Source: Xanthoparmelia taractica (lineage: Eukaryota > Ascomycota > Lecanoromycetes > Lecanorales > Parmeliaceae). Taken from it: a stretch of 10,622 bases of DNA. Each line of letters begins with the position of its first letter. Position 1 is the first letter of the stretch. Below, piece after piece: positions 1 through 9,725 of this stretch. Position numbers and translations under genes: made by a program. The stretch is from positions 1 through 10,622 of the forward strand of contig JANQBS010000630.1 in assembly GCA_033085395.1 (NCBI GenBank), written 5' to 3'. The notes beneath the pieces were generated by a model. It was not told the DNA's origin, searched no databases, and saw only the letters and a list, made by a program, of their open reading frames with translations.

Positions 1-1
1 T

Positions 2-74
2 AATTTTTTAAAAAAAGTTGAAAAAAAGTTGAAAACGACTATGTTCAACAGATACCACACCTTTCCGACCCGTA
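2..74 (+). repeat. Left terminal inverted repeat, 73 bp
   Basis: Pairs with 10550-10622 over 73 bp; position p corresponds to 10624-p. The only difference is G at 43 against A on the complementary strand of the right copy. The outer end is a near-palindrome, AATTTTTTAAAAAAA. It is followed by two perfect tandem copies of the 11-mer AAAAAAAGTTG (10-20 and 21-31) and a partial third. The inner half (about 45-74) is of mixed composition and keeps several CpA dinucleotides, unlike the DNA just inside it. Identity stops abruptly after CCCGTA at 74. The tandem 11-mers and the mixed inner half are plausible transposase-binding sites, by analogy with other TIR elements only. Confidence 0.93.
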
Positions 75-2044
75 CTCTATTCAATAACGCGTTAATTAAG
101 TAAGCTATTATTAAGAACTTCTATTTTTATTTAATTCAAATTCGACTAGAAGAGAATAATATTAACTTATAAAAGATATTAAATTTATTAACGATTTCGA
201 CTTATTAGCGATTTAATATAATTGTAAGAAATATTATATTAATAATTATAATTAACTTCTACGCGAGAAACGCGTTTATCTAATATATAGTTAAAAGCGA
301 ATATAGACGAGTTTAAACGACGATTAAACGACTATTACTAACGTAATTTAAAACGCGATCTCTTATTCTAATAATTAACTCTACTTTCTAAATAATTATA
401 AAAATATCGATAAAATTATATTCTAAAATATCGTTCTTCGAAGAGTATAATATAATTTATATATAGCTATTATTTTAACTTCTTTTAATATTATCTCTTA
501 TTTTTTTTAAAGTAACTATATTATTTACTCGCGCTTTAAGGTTTCTTTAAATACTATTATATAGTTTATTTATAATATATCGATAGAGTCTAATCTCGCT
601 AAACTATTAGCTAGTATTAAATTTATCTTCTAAAATAAGATCTCTATATAAAATTACTATAATATCGAGATTATTAATTATATACTTTAAAATATTCGAA
701 AGAACTCTTATTTATTCGATAGAATAATTATATTATTTTTATAATAATTTCTATTAAATTTCTTTAATCGTTAAGATTATTATATTAAATTATATTACTC
801 GAGCTATATTAAGAATTTTTTATTTTTAAAATTATATTTAAGTCTTTAAACTTATTGAAAATATAAGATTATATAATTCTAATTTAATCGATTAAGATTA
901 AACTAATATAGAAAAACTCGCTCGAAATCTATTAAATATAGATAATAATATCTTAATAAGCTCTAAGAAACTTTACTTAATTAATTAGCTAACTAACTAG
1001 CTATCTAATAATATAATTAATAATCTAATTAATACTATTTATAGTAATCTTATATCTCGCTAAATAATTTATTTTTATATCTCTAGAATTATTCTCTATA
1101 TTTTCAATAAAAATATCGCTTAATTTAATCGCTAAGTTCTTAATAGATTCTCTAGATCTTAAATAATTAATAATAATTAAGATTAAATTATTAATAAGAA
1201 GAATAGTTTTCTCTTATTTATTAAAATAATAAATATTTTTAAACTCGTCTCGCTATTATCTTATTATCTAGAGCTAAAAGAAAACTATATAATAATATTA
1301 TTAAGAAATCTAAAGTAGTCTATAGATCTATATAATGGAACGCGTTTATAGATTTAGTATATTTAGTCTAAAACGCTCGATTATCGTATTCTAATAAGTA
1401 AATATAACGATACACGATACTTTATATTCTATATCTCGCTTACTTCGTCGAATTCGAATAATTTATATACTCTCTTTCGACGAGTTTAGTACTTTATTTA
1501 TTTAGTCTTTAATATAACTATTAATAAATCTTAGAATTAATTCTTATAGTATATCGATTTATATCTTTATTCTAAGATCTTCGTCTATAGCTAATTAAAT
1601 ATAATCTTAAATTAAATTATTAATAAGATCGGGCTATTTATTATAATCTTAGACGATTTATTAAGAAAGTAACTAGTCTCGTTAACGAGATATATTAAAA
1701 ATAAGATTATTAAATAAATTCTTCTTTTAGATTAGAGTTTATAAGATCGAAGATTTATTAGAATATAGAAATAGATTATAAAATAGATAAAATATATAGT
1801 CGATCGAGTAATAATTAGTTAGCGATTTTATAATAATAAGAGTAGATAATTACTATATAGCTAGTAAGTAGAGTCTAATTACTAGAAGAATTATTAAATA
1901 TATACTTAATAGATTCTAGAAAGATTAGAAAAGAAGACTAAGAATTAGAGTCTTAATAGATAATAAGAGAGCTAAAATCCTCGTCTTCTTCTTCTTCTAA
2001 TTAATTAATAATTCTATACGTATTTATAAATTTAATATATAGAT

Positions 2045-2110
2045 ATATACTAATTATATAATAGTTATATACTAATTATATAATAGTTATATACTAATTA
2101 TATAATAGTT
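2045..2110. repeat. 22-bp tandem repeat, three perfect copies
   Basis: Three perfect head-to-tail copies of a 22-bp AT-only unit (starts ATATACTAATTA) lie at 2045-2066, 2067-2088 and 2089-2110. A partial copy flanks them on the right. Perfect identity within a heavily mutated arm suggests expansion by slippage after the RIP episode. Confidence 0.92.
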
Positions 2111-2498
2111 ATATATAAGAATATATACTTTCGTTATTCTTATTAATACTATTATAAATTATAAATTTTTTTTTATTCTCGATATAGTATTCTCGCTTAA
2201 AAAAGAAGCTTTATAATATACTTAATATATAGTTACTTAAGAAATCGAATCTCTAATAGAAAGAATTAATTAATTCTTTATACTTATATAATTATCTAAT
2301 ACTAAGACGCTAGTTTAATAGAAGCTAGCGAGAATTCTCTTCGTATAAAAATAAATTAGTATTATAATAGTATTAGTAGTAGCGTATTTTAAATTATAAT
2401 TATTTTAATATTATAAAGAATATATTTACTTTTATATTATAATTACGACTAACTAGATATCTAAGATATAGAATTTTACTTTAGAATGTACGTGTTAT

Positions 2499-2652
2499 CA
2501 CGATATTAGTACTATATTAGTACGCTATTAATATAATATTACGATAATATTAATAAGATAATATTAATACAATGTTAATACGATATTAGTACGATATTAG
2601 TACGATATTAGTACGATATGAGTATAATATTAGTACGATATTAATACGATAG
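2499..2652. repeat. 11-bp minisatellite at the arm/island junction
   Basis: The unit TACGATATTAG is tandemly repeated. Clear copies run from 2568 to 2652 (2568, 2579, 2590, 2601, 2612, 2623, 2634 and a partial at 2645). Three further copies lie at 2499-2531, with degenerate units between. The last copies form one side of a 13-bp inverted repeat (2639-2651 with 2665-2677, 13-nt spacer). The array ends about 65 bp before normal-composition DNA begins. No function is known; slippage or junction repair are the simplest origins. Confidence 0.88.
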
Positions 2653-2718
2653 TAAAATAGTTAATATCGTATTAATAAATCTTATTATACTTAACTAAAT
2701 TTATCTTATCATAGTCTT

Positions 2719-2960
2719 AGCGCCGTGGGGATTCCACCTTTATATATGTGTTGAAATATATTAATCGTACTCACCGTCACGTCCTATCCTTGACACGGTG
2801 TGCGCATTCTAGGGCACGTCCCTAAGGTAGTAAAGAAGGTTTTGCCAAGATATGCCAGAATAAGATACTTTACAACCTTGTTTTTGGGAATTGACAATCG
2901 CACCTTGACTCTGACTCAGCGCTGCTCAGGATCAGGAGGGTTTTAACGCTTTAAGCTAAG
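2719..2960 (+). promoter_or_regulatory. Upstream region of the Nop6-like gene
   Basis: Composition returns to normal here, starting around CGCCGTGGGG, so this is the left edge of the preserved island. It is noncoding as far as I can see. An AT box TATATAT at 2741-2747 lies about 215 nt before the start codon and could be a TATA element, but fungal promoters vary and this is weak evidence. An in-frame TAA at 2952-2954 fixes the downstream ATG as the first in frame. Only about 240 bp of native upstream DNA was retained before the RIP-mutated arm, so the original promoter may be incomplete. Confidence 0.45.
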
Positions 2961-3805
2961 ATGGGAGCAGATTTCAAGCGAAAGGAAGCTCGAAAGAGGA
3001 AGTTCGGATGCCAGAACTACTTGTCCCCACCTGATGCGGGCGTGCAACTAGACTTAGAAGGCACCTCTCCTAACCATACACCACAGAAAATGTCAGAGCA
3101 AGCGCTTCCGCCACCAGTCCCTTCGAAAAATTTGATCACGGCAGTGAAGGTCATGGCTGGCAAATCTGCGGTCACAGACCAGTCCATGGACACGGTTAGA
3201 GAAGCAGTCGCAACCCAAAAAGCCCAAAGGTTTATAGTGTTCATTGGTCAGTCGAGTCTGTTGAGTTTGCTCGGCACAATCATCTGACGGCCCTGTCTCC
3301 ACCCCAGGAAATCTACCCTATACTGCAACGGATGAGTCAATAAGCAAGCATTTTGCGAAAATCAATCCTAAATTAATCCGGCACCAAAAAGAAAAAGATA
3401 CAAGGAGGTCTAAAGGCTTCGCATTCCTGGAATTCGAGGGGTATGATCGAATGAAGACATGCTTGAGATTGTACCATCAGTCCAGTTTCGAAGACGGAGA
3501 ATCTCCCGCAAGGAAGCTGAATGTGGAGTTGACGTGAGTCGAGAAAGATGGCCACTAATCAATTGTGGCTGACGCTTAATAGAGCCGGCGGGGGTGGGAG
3601 CAAAAGCAAGGACCGGAAAAGTAAACTTCGAGTGAAGAATCAGAGACTAAACGAGCAGCGCAAGCGGAGAACTCAAGGAGAGGAGAAACAAATAATGTTG
3701 TTCACGAATGGTTTCGAACCCACACATGCACCTGGTAACAACGGCAGTATACACCCAAGCAGAAGAAGTAGGTTAATTACAGACCAATATACTTCATATG
3801 CTTAG
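2961..3805 (+). CDS. nop6: Nop6-like RRM protein (ribosome biogenesis), 3 exons, 244 aa
   Basis: Exons are 2961-3246, 3308-3533 and 3583-3805 (735 nt, in frame throughout). Intron 1 (61 nt) has donor GTCAGT, branch-like CTGAC and acceptor CAG. Intron 2 (49 nt) has donor GTGAGT, CTGAC and TAG. Splicing joins a single RRM at about residues 90-171: RNP2 VFIGNL at 93-98 and RNP1 KGFAFLEF at 131-138, followed by a glycine run (173-176), a basic segment (about 178-200) and IHPSRRSR at 227-234 near the C terminus. The N terminus is basic (KRKEARKRK), a likely nuclear or nucleolar signal. This order and the RNP1 context match the fungal Nop6 family, nucleolar RNA-binding proteins that help 40S subunit assembly; yeast Nop6 is of similar size. 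The start has A at -3 and an upstream in-frame stop. No stop or frameshift is present and no RIP-type damage is obvious. It converges with the Rac gene. Identity is recognised from motifs; expression is unknown. The variable stretch at about 208-226 may be a divergent tail. Confidence 0.88.
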
Positions 3806-4238
3806 TCTTTGGTCCTGAAATTCAATGCATGTCACCACCATTTTGCATTTATTTTGCCTTATACGGGTAGTCAGGCGCGTTGCAACCGTAAGCGGGTGAG
3901 CAGATAGGCCTACTCACAAATCATCGTCCTCGCCATATTCTGAACCTAAAGAATCAAAGTCTTGCAGGCGGATCTGATTTCAAAATGTCATATCTACATT
4001 CACAGACAACAAGCCTATCCCAATCCGTCCGTGTTCTGGTGGGCCAGGCGAGACCCAAGATTTGCGAAAATATGACGGAATATGCATCGCTGAATCGACC
4101 TTGCCTTCTCGTGCTTCTGTAGCCGTGAAGTCCATCGCAGGTACGAATAACTCTGTTGAGTGTAGAAATATGAGACAGCATGGTCCACAGCTTGGTGCAC
4201 GCAGTATCTTCAAATACAGAGTAGAATGCTTGTGGCGA
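3806..4238. other. Intergenic region between the two convergent genes
   Basis: This 433-bp stretch of normal composition separates the two stop codons and must hold both 3' untranslated regions and transcript ends. I found no clear AATAAA signal. The overlapping minus-strand readings of 60-77 codons here resemble no family I know. One short minus-strand segment (3973 to 3914) reads as an acidic C-terminus (QDFDSLGSEYGEDDDL then stop) after a CAG that could be a splice acceptor. It could be the last exon of a captured gene fragment, or chance. Confidence 0.6.
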
Positions 4239-5064
4239 TCACAGAATCATGCATTTGGTTCCCCTTTCTTTCTTGGGTTTTCCGATTGGTCGAGGATTCA
4301 AGACAGCTCTGGTTATGTTTAGCACCTAGCACCTAACCTAATGGAGCGAACCCACCTAATGGCTTCGTCAAACACGCTCTTTAGGTTTCTTTGTGTCAAT
4401 GCTGAACATTCCAGATATTTGTGAGCCCTGATCTCCTTCGACACTGCTAATGCTTGTTCATACGACACAGCCTCCATCCGCTTCAAGCGCAGCGCGTCCA
4501 TTGTCCCCTTATCTTCCCTCAAATCCAGCTTTGTGCCAACTAGTATAATGGGTACGTTTGGAGCATGGTGTTCAATTTCCGGAAACCACTTTGCTTTGAC
4601 ATTGTCAAAAGATGGTGGGCTCACTATAGAAAAGCATATGAGGAAAACGTCAGTCTGTGGGTAGGACAGTGGCCGAAGGCGATCGTAGTCCTCTTGCCCA
4701 GCTGTATCCCAAAGTCCTAAGCTAATAGGCTTGCCATCGACCATAACACTTGCAGAGTAATTATCGAAACTATATCAGTAGTCAGCTAGATCCCAATACA
4801 GTGCTCGCAGAGCAGTCCGAACACTGTAGGTATGTATTCTCCAGGGAATGCATTGGTAGTATATGATATGAGGAGACAGGTCTGCAAAGAAAGCTTAGCA
4901 GGCTTTGAGCACGCCAATGTTGATGTGCAATGGCTGACCTTTCCTACAGCCCCATCGCCGGTCACAACGCACTATGTTGAAAATCTATATCAGCGTCTGA
5001 GCCACGGGCAGTAATTGTACATCGAAAGTACCTTCAAGGACTGAGTACTTGGCGCAGAGGCCAT
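4239..5064 (-). CDS. rac1: Rac-type Rho family small GTPase, 5 exons, 202 aa, complete
   Basis: Exons on the minus strand: 5064-5032, 4971-4939, 4881-4823, 4769-4356, 4308-4239 (609 nt, no frame break). Introns of 60, 57, 53 and 47 nt begin GT and end AG. Start has A at -3. The spliced protein has the P-loop GDGAVGKT (16-23), switch I threonine T41 in YIPTVFDNY, switch II DTAGQE with Gln67, TKLD (121-124), the Rho insert region, SAL (164-166), a basic stretch (190-198) and CAAX box CMIL (199-202), whose final Leu predicts geranylgeranylation. CVVTGDGAVGK and the whole core favour fungal Rac over Cdc42. Rac proteins cycle between GTP and GDP at the plasma membrane and control polarity, actin and NADPH oxidase. 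All catalytic and anchoring residues are present, so the product should be functional if expressed. The donor of intron 3 (GTTCGG) is weak. Without splicing, the big exon looks like a fragment ending at 4319; this is read-through into intron 4. It is likely an extra copy of the host gene, but a sole copy cannot be excluded. Confidence 0.95.
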
Positions 5065-5650
5065 ATTGTACAGAGAAGCCGTGCGCTAGGCGAAGGAGCC
5101 AATGGATTATCAGATTTGGAACGTAACTCTTTCTTTATTTTAGTTGCAGAATATCTGAAAAACTGTACTGGAGCCTATTGCTGCCACGCAATACTCGCAT
5201 CCGCCCTTGGCCTTTAGAAGCGCTTCCGAGCCAACAGAGCATGGAGTCAACTAAGAGTCGATTAAGCCTGGAGAGTATCGTACGAATAATATGAACGATA
5301 TTGCTAAGCCCCAACAAATCTTGAGATCGGAGTTGCTAGGAGGCAAGCCAGGAAAGTAGATCTAATATTCGAAATTCTTAGATGCATGGGCTTGCTGTTG
5401 ACGTTAGCCTGCAGTAGTATAAGCGCCAGACGTGATCAGCTGCTCGGTAGCTAAGAAAATGAAGACAAGAGACACATAATGTGGAACTCACTCAGCACTG
5501 CACTGTCATCGATTTGTCGTTAAGCCAACAAGGGTCCCAAAGACTCTGCGCGCGCCTAATAGACGGTTTTACTAAACAACGCGGCAGCGATAAGTATACT
5601 ACCTTAGCGCAAGGCTATGTGGCTAGTTAGCGTTGAAATTACAGTAATTA
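5065..5650 (-). promoter_or_regulatory. Upstream region of the Rac gene
   Basis: About 585 bp of normal-composition DNA lies 5' of the Rac start on the minus strand, ending where RIP-degraded sequence begins near 5640-5650. I see no gene here on either strand. A minus-strand reading of 60 codons (5317-5135) resembles nothing known. A mainly noncoding promoter and 5' leader is the simplest view; no specific regulator site is recognised. Confidence 0.45.
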
Positions 5651-5868
5651 TATTTAAGACTATTTAATAACGATAAGAAATTAAAATATCTTAAAACTAT
5701 AAAGTAAAAAGAATAACTAAATATAATAAAAAATCTATATAAAAATTAATTATAATATTATTATAATATTTTAAATAGTTTATATATTAACTTATATTCG
5801 TAATTAAAATACTTTATTCTATTACGATATTATAAATATAACGATCTTTATATTAAAATCGCTTTTTA

Positions 5869-5893
5869 TAATAATAATAATAATAATAATAAT
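5869..5893. repeat. TAA trinucleotide microsatellite
   Basis: An uninterrupted run of about eight TAA units lies shortly inside the right arm. It is an ordinary slippage product in AT-rich DNA. Confidence 0.9.
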
Positions 5894-5980
5894 ATATTTA
5901 ATTTAAAAGTTATATATTTCTTAATATAATATTATAAATTTTATATATACTTTTTATATAGTAAAGATATTTCTTAAAGT

Positions 5981-6258
5981 ATTAAGAATTAACTACTAAT
6001 ATAATTAATAGTAAATAAATTCTTAATCTAGCTAAGTAAGTATACGCTAGCGCTAAGACTAGTTATAACTAGATATACGTCTATATAATTAAATATTTTA
6101 TAATATAAAGACTATTAAGAATTAATAAGATTAATAATAAGTATAGTAAATAGACTATTAATCTAGTTAAGTATATATACGCTAGCTAAGTACGAAGAAG
6201 CGAGTACTAAAACTAGTTATAATTAGTTATATATTAATATAATTAAATACTTTATAAT
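5981..6258. repeat. Diverged tandem duplication (about 126-bp and 145-bp copies)
   Basis: Copy 1 (about 5981-6106) and copy 2 (about 6114-6258) share blocks in the same order: ATTAAGAATTAA, TAGTAAATA, a TAATCTAG...TATACGCTAGC block, ACTAGTTATAA, and ATAATTAAATA followed by TTTATAAT. Within the shared blocks many differences are C/T transitions (for example AGCTAAG against AGTTAAG), as expected if each copy mutated independently. Copy 2 carries extra sequence around 6190-6210. Limits are approximate. Confidence 0.6.
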
Positions 6259-7639
6259 AAATATTATCTTTTTTAAATAAAAGCTAGCGTTCTCGTTAAT
6301 ATCTCGCTCGCTAGCTAATTAATAATTAAAAAAACGTATATATAATAAGTAAAACGAAGGCGTAAGATTTATAGTTAATATAAATCTTATTAAGTCTTTA
6401 TAATTTAATAATTATTAATTAATAAATTAGAAATTAAATAAATATAGTATTTAGATAACTACTACGAATTTAAATTAAGAGTATTAAAATACGAATTACG
6501 TAACTAGATTACGTAATACGCTAAGACGTATCTTATTACGAAGATATTTAATAATAATATCTATAATTAAAAAACTAGTAGAGAACTTAGTTAAATTAAT
6601 TATCTTTATATATGTAATTTAGTATATTATTTAATTAATATTACGATTATATCGTCGATCTATATTAGATAAATAATCTTATCTAGATCGCTAATCTAAT
6701 ATACTACTAATAAGAATTAATAATAGCGCTAGTTAATAGCTAGTTATCTAATAGACTTACTTTTCGATTAAAAGTTCTCTATTAATATAATTAATCTATA
6801 TATAGTTTTCTTTTCTACTCGATACTTATTATCTTATTAATATATTTATATTATTTACTTACTAGTATATATTTATTTACTAAGAGCTCGCTTATCTTAT
6901 TAACGTATTTTAGAATTTTTTTAGTTTAAATCTATCTTTTTACTAATTTTAAAATTATTATAAAATATTAATTTCTATTAATCATAAATAAAATATAAAA
7001 ATCTTCTTCGTTAATATATTAAGTCTAGTACTATATACGTATTAGCGTCGACTACTTATAGATTTAGAATCTATTACGAGGTCTATAGTCTAAGGTCTTA
7101 GCGAGCCCTTAACGATTATATATCGTCTTCGTATACTCTAGAGTTTTCATATTTCTAGGAAATAAATTCTATTATAACTTAGTATAATAATCTAGTATAG
7201 AAATTACTATCGTATTAACTATATATTTTTTATATTAATTAGATCGCTTATTAAGCGCTAATAAGTTAATCTCTTATAGTTTTATTTCCTCTATCTTTTA
7301 AAGAAAGAGATTTATCGTCGCTATAATATCGAACTCTTTATCGAATCGAATCGAGTATATTTTAGAGCGACGTAGCTTTAATATTAATTTTTAAGAGTTT
7401 ATTCTAAAAAATTATATAACTTTAAAAAAATATCTTAAAAACGCTAAAGTAGAAAATTATTATTTAAAATTAAAACGTAAATTAATTAAATTATTAATAT
7501 ATAATAATATACTATATAACTCGAACTTCTCTACGACTCTCGTCGAAGTAATAGTAGTTTTATTTATTATTTCGAATTTAATAAATATTTTAATTAAAAT
7601 AAAAATACTTTATTTCGAAAGAATATATTCTTATAAGAA

Positions 7640-7830
7640 AGAAGGCTGCATTCAAGAAGGGGTCGAGAACGAGCGATTCTTGAAACCCCGACTAAGAAGA
7701 AAGAACAATGGGCGTTAAGGTCTCTAAGGCTCGATAACTCAAATAGTGTCTTAACGTTAGATTAGAAGCGACACACGCGGAAACGAAGAAAGACTATCGA
7801 AGTCTAAAGAGATACAACTTAAAGTGAGAT
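7640..7830. other. Less-mutated patch with inverted repeats in the right arm
   Basis: This patch keeps CpA, TpG and runs of G and C (GGGG, CCCC, CAATGGGCG, ACACACGCGG) that are nearly absent around it. It contains TTCAAGAA (7651-7658) paired with TTCTTGAA (7677-7684). GGGGT (7659-7663) can pair with ACCCC (7685-7689), giving crossing stems. CGTTAAG (7713-7719) pairs with CTTAACG (7750-7756). It could be a late insertion, a low-copy segment spared by RIP, or a relic exon. I recognise no RNA or protein family. Confidence 0.45.
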
Positions 7831-9725
7831 ATAGTCTCGCTATTAGGCGATTATTCTAGAAATACTAAGAATCTCGATTTAAAAAGATAATCTATAATTC
7901 GATAAATAAACTCTTTATATAAATCTCGCTAAAGTCAAAAGCTTAGTTTTTATATAACTACGAATAGAAAAGATTAGACTAGAATAGTTTCTATATTCAC
8001 GTAGAGTTCTAGATATTTAAATAAATAGCTATTTATACGATTAAAGATAATAAGATATTAAGTATATTTTTATATTTTATTTAATATTTTAGAATCGATA
8101 ATAGAGACTAATTAAAGCGACGAGAATAAATAATCTATATAAGAGATTTAAGATCGCTACTAAGTAACTAATATAAATAGATCTTTTAGAATAATACTTG
8201 CTAGCGAGCGAGTAACTCTATAAAAGATAGAGCTTATTATAACTTATAAATCTCTTTCTTATATTCTTATATTCTTATTATAGAAATTCTTTTAATACGC
8301 GTAATAGCTACTTAATCTCGAAGTTCTTAGAGTAATACTAAAGTATAACTGTATATATATTTAATATTTTTACTGCGAAGAATAGTAAGAGTTTTCACTC
8401 TATAGCGAATATTGCTAGAGATTTCTCTTATTATAATTACCTAGATATAGCTCGTAATTAATCTTTATAGCTTAAGTAGATACGTATATAAATAATTAAT
8501 TAATATTCTTATAAGAGTAATAATAAAGGGAAATATTTACGCTAATCTATAAAGTCGAAATTCGATTTCTTATAAATCTCGAGTATTTTATTATCGATTA
8601 AGTTAATTATCTATTATATATAATTCTTAGAAAACAATTTTAATATATAATAATATAGATATTTTTAAGTCTATAAACTAAATATAATTATTTTCGAGTT
8701 TTTTAAATTATTCTTACTCGACTTAATTATAAACTCGATAAATTATTATTTACTTATTTATAAAAAATAAAAAAGTAACGAAGTAGCGTTAGTTTCTAAG
8801 ATTTATCTAAAGAAGCTAAAGATCTATTTACTTTCTTTTATAAAGAAATATCGAGCGAATTTTTTCTTAATTAAGCTACGATCTAAGCTAAAAAATAAGA
8901 TTCTTAATATTAATAATATATTTAAGTATAGAAAAGTAATTTTTATTATAGCTATTATATAAAAAACGATTTTAAAGCGCGCGCGTTTAAGTAGCGACGA
9001 TTTTAATTTAAAATATTTCGAGAGATCTAATAAAGATAAGCTCTTAAAAGCTTAAGTTTTAAAGTATAATATAATTTTAAAAAATAGCGTTAAGTCTACG
9101 CGTGTTGAAAAGAGAAATAAAAAACGTAAGACTAAAATCGCTAATAATAATATTAAAATATTTAATATTTATTAATTGAAATTAAATTTGAAATTTATAC
9201 GCGTCTCTATCTAAATCTATAAAAGATAATTATAGAAGTCTCTATAACTATAATATAAGAAAAATCTTTACGTCGTCGTCGACGTTAAAATCAAAAATCT
9301 CGCGATACTTCTATATAGAAACTTCTATTTTAAGTCTTTATATTATTTTAAATTACTTTAACTTAAAGAATACTATTATATCTACGTTCGTTATTTATCT
9401 AATTATCTTTATTAATATTCTTTTAAAACGTCTTTATTTTATAAAGTTACTTCTTTATTAAAGAGTATAACTCTAATAGATCGATCTTAATAATTTATTT
9501 AGTCGACGACTACGCTTCTCTAAAAATAATTAATATCTTTTAAAAATTACTCGTTCTTATAAATTTTAAAAGTATTAATCTATTCGGCGCTAGCCTAAGA
9601 GAGAAAATAAGAATATATTTAATATTCTATTTTAATTATCTATATTCGTAGCTAGCGAATTATACTTTAGAGACTTTATATTTAAATAGAAATTAAATTA
9701 ACTTTATCTTTTTAATTCTTATTTA

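Larger units (their letters stand above)
75..2718. other. Left arm: RIP-degraded AT-rich DNA without intact genes
   Basis: This stretch is very A+T-rich with almost no CpA, TpG or CpC, while CpG, CpT and TpC persist. For example, I read no CpA and no TpG at all between 241 and 480, a stretch with many CpG. That pattern is the hallmark of RIP acting on duplicated DNA in ascomycetes. Stop codons are frequent in all frames and no convincing gene survives. The longest run I noticed (1367-1486, + strand, 40 codons) is not longer than expected in such DNA. The arm is presumably the mutated remnant of the element's own sequence or of nested transposons; the original content is not recognisable by eye. 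It holds the 22-bp and 11-bp tandem arrays listed separately. Confidence 0.85.

Noticed and set aside
1367..1486. 40-codon open run on the + strand of the left arm
   Set aside because: Runs of this length are expected by chance several times in this much AT-rich sequence read in six frames, and the flanks of the frame are full of stops.
2499..2652. CRISPR-like array
   Set aside because: The units are directly adjacent 11-mers with no spacers, and the genome is eukaryotic.
75..2718. Centromeric, mitochondrial or bacterial AT-rich origin for the arms
   Set aside because: Selective loss of CpA/TpG with CpG retained, next to nuclear intron-containing genes and between TIRs, fits RIP in a fungal nuclear genome better.
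3017..3302. Two minus-strand readings opposite Nop6 exon 1
   Set aside because: They are antisense shadows of a clear coding exon and have no recognisable motif.
3373..3555. Minus-strand 60-codon reading
   Set aside because: It lies opposite the RRM exon and shows no independent support.
3548..3805. Separate 85-aa + strand gene
   Set aside because: Its first 12 codons are intron 2 sequence; the rest is exon 3 of the Nop6-like gene in the correct phase.
3954..4322. Overlapping readings on both strands between the genes and over the last Rac exon
   Set aside because: They are in mutually exclusive frames and resemble no known family; the region is better explained as 3' untranslated DNA plus Rac exon 5.
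4319..4744. Minus-strand single-exon reading as a truncated Rac fragment lacking P-loop and CAAX
   Set aside because: The missing parts are present in separate exons upstream and downstream, with GT-AG introns and a continuous frame. The last residues of this reading are intron 4.
4832..5014. + strand 60-codon reading
   Set aside because: Antisense to Rac exons 2 and 3 and their introns.
2719..5650. A ToxA-like effector gene in the core, suggested by the element architecture
   Set aside because: Both genes in the core are accounted for as Nop6-like and Rac; no secreted cysteine-containing small protein is visible.
7640..7700. tRNA-like fold
   Set aside because: The stems cross and no acceptor stem, anticodon arm or T-loop motif is present.
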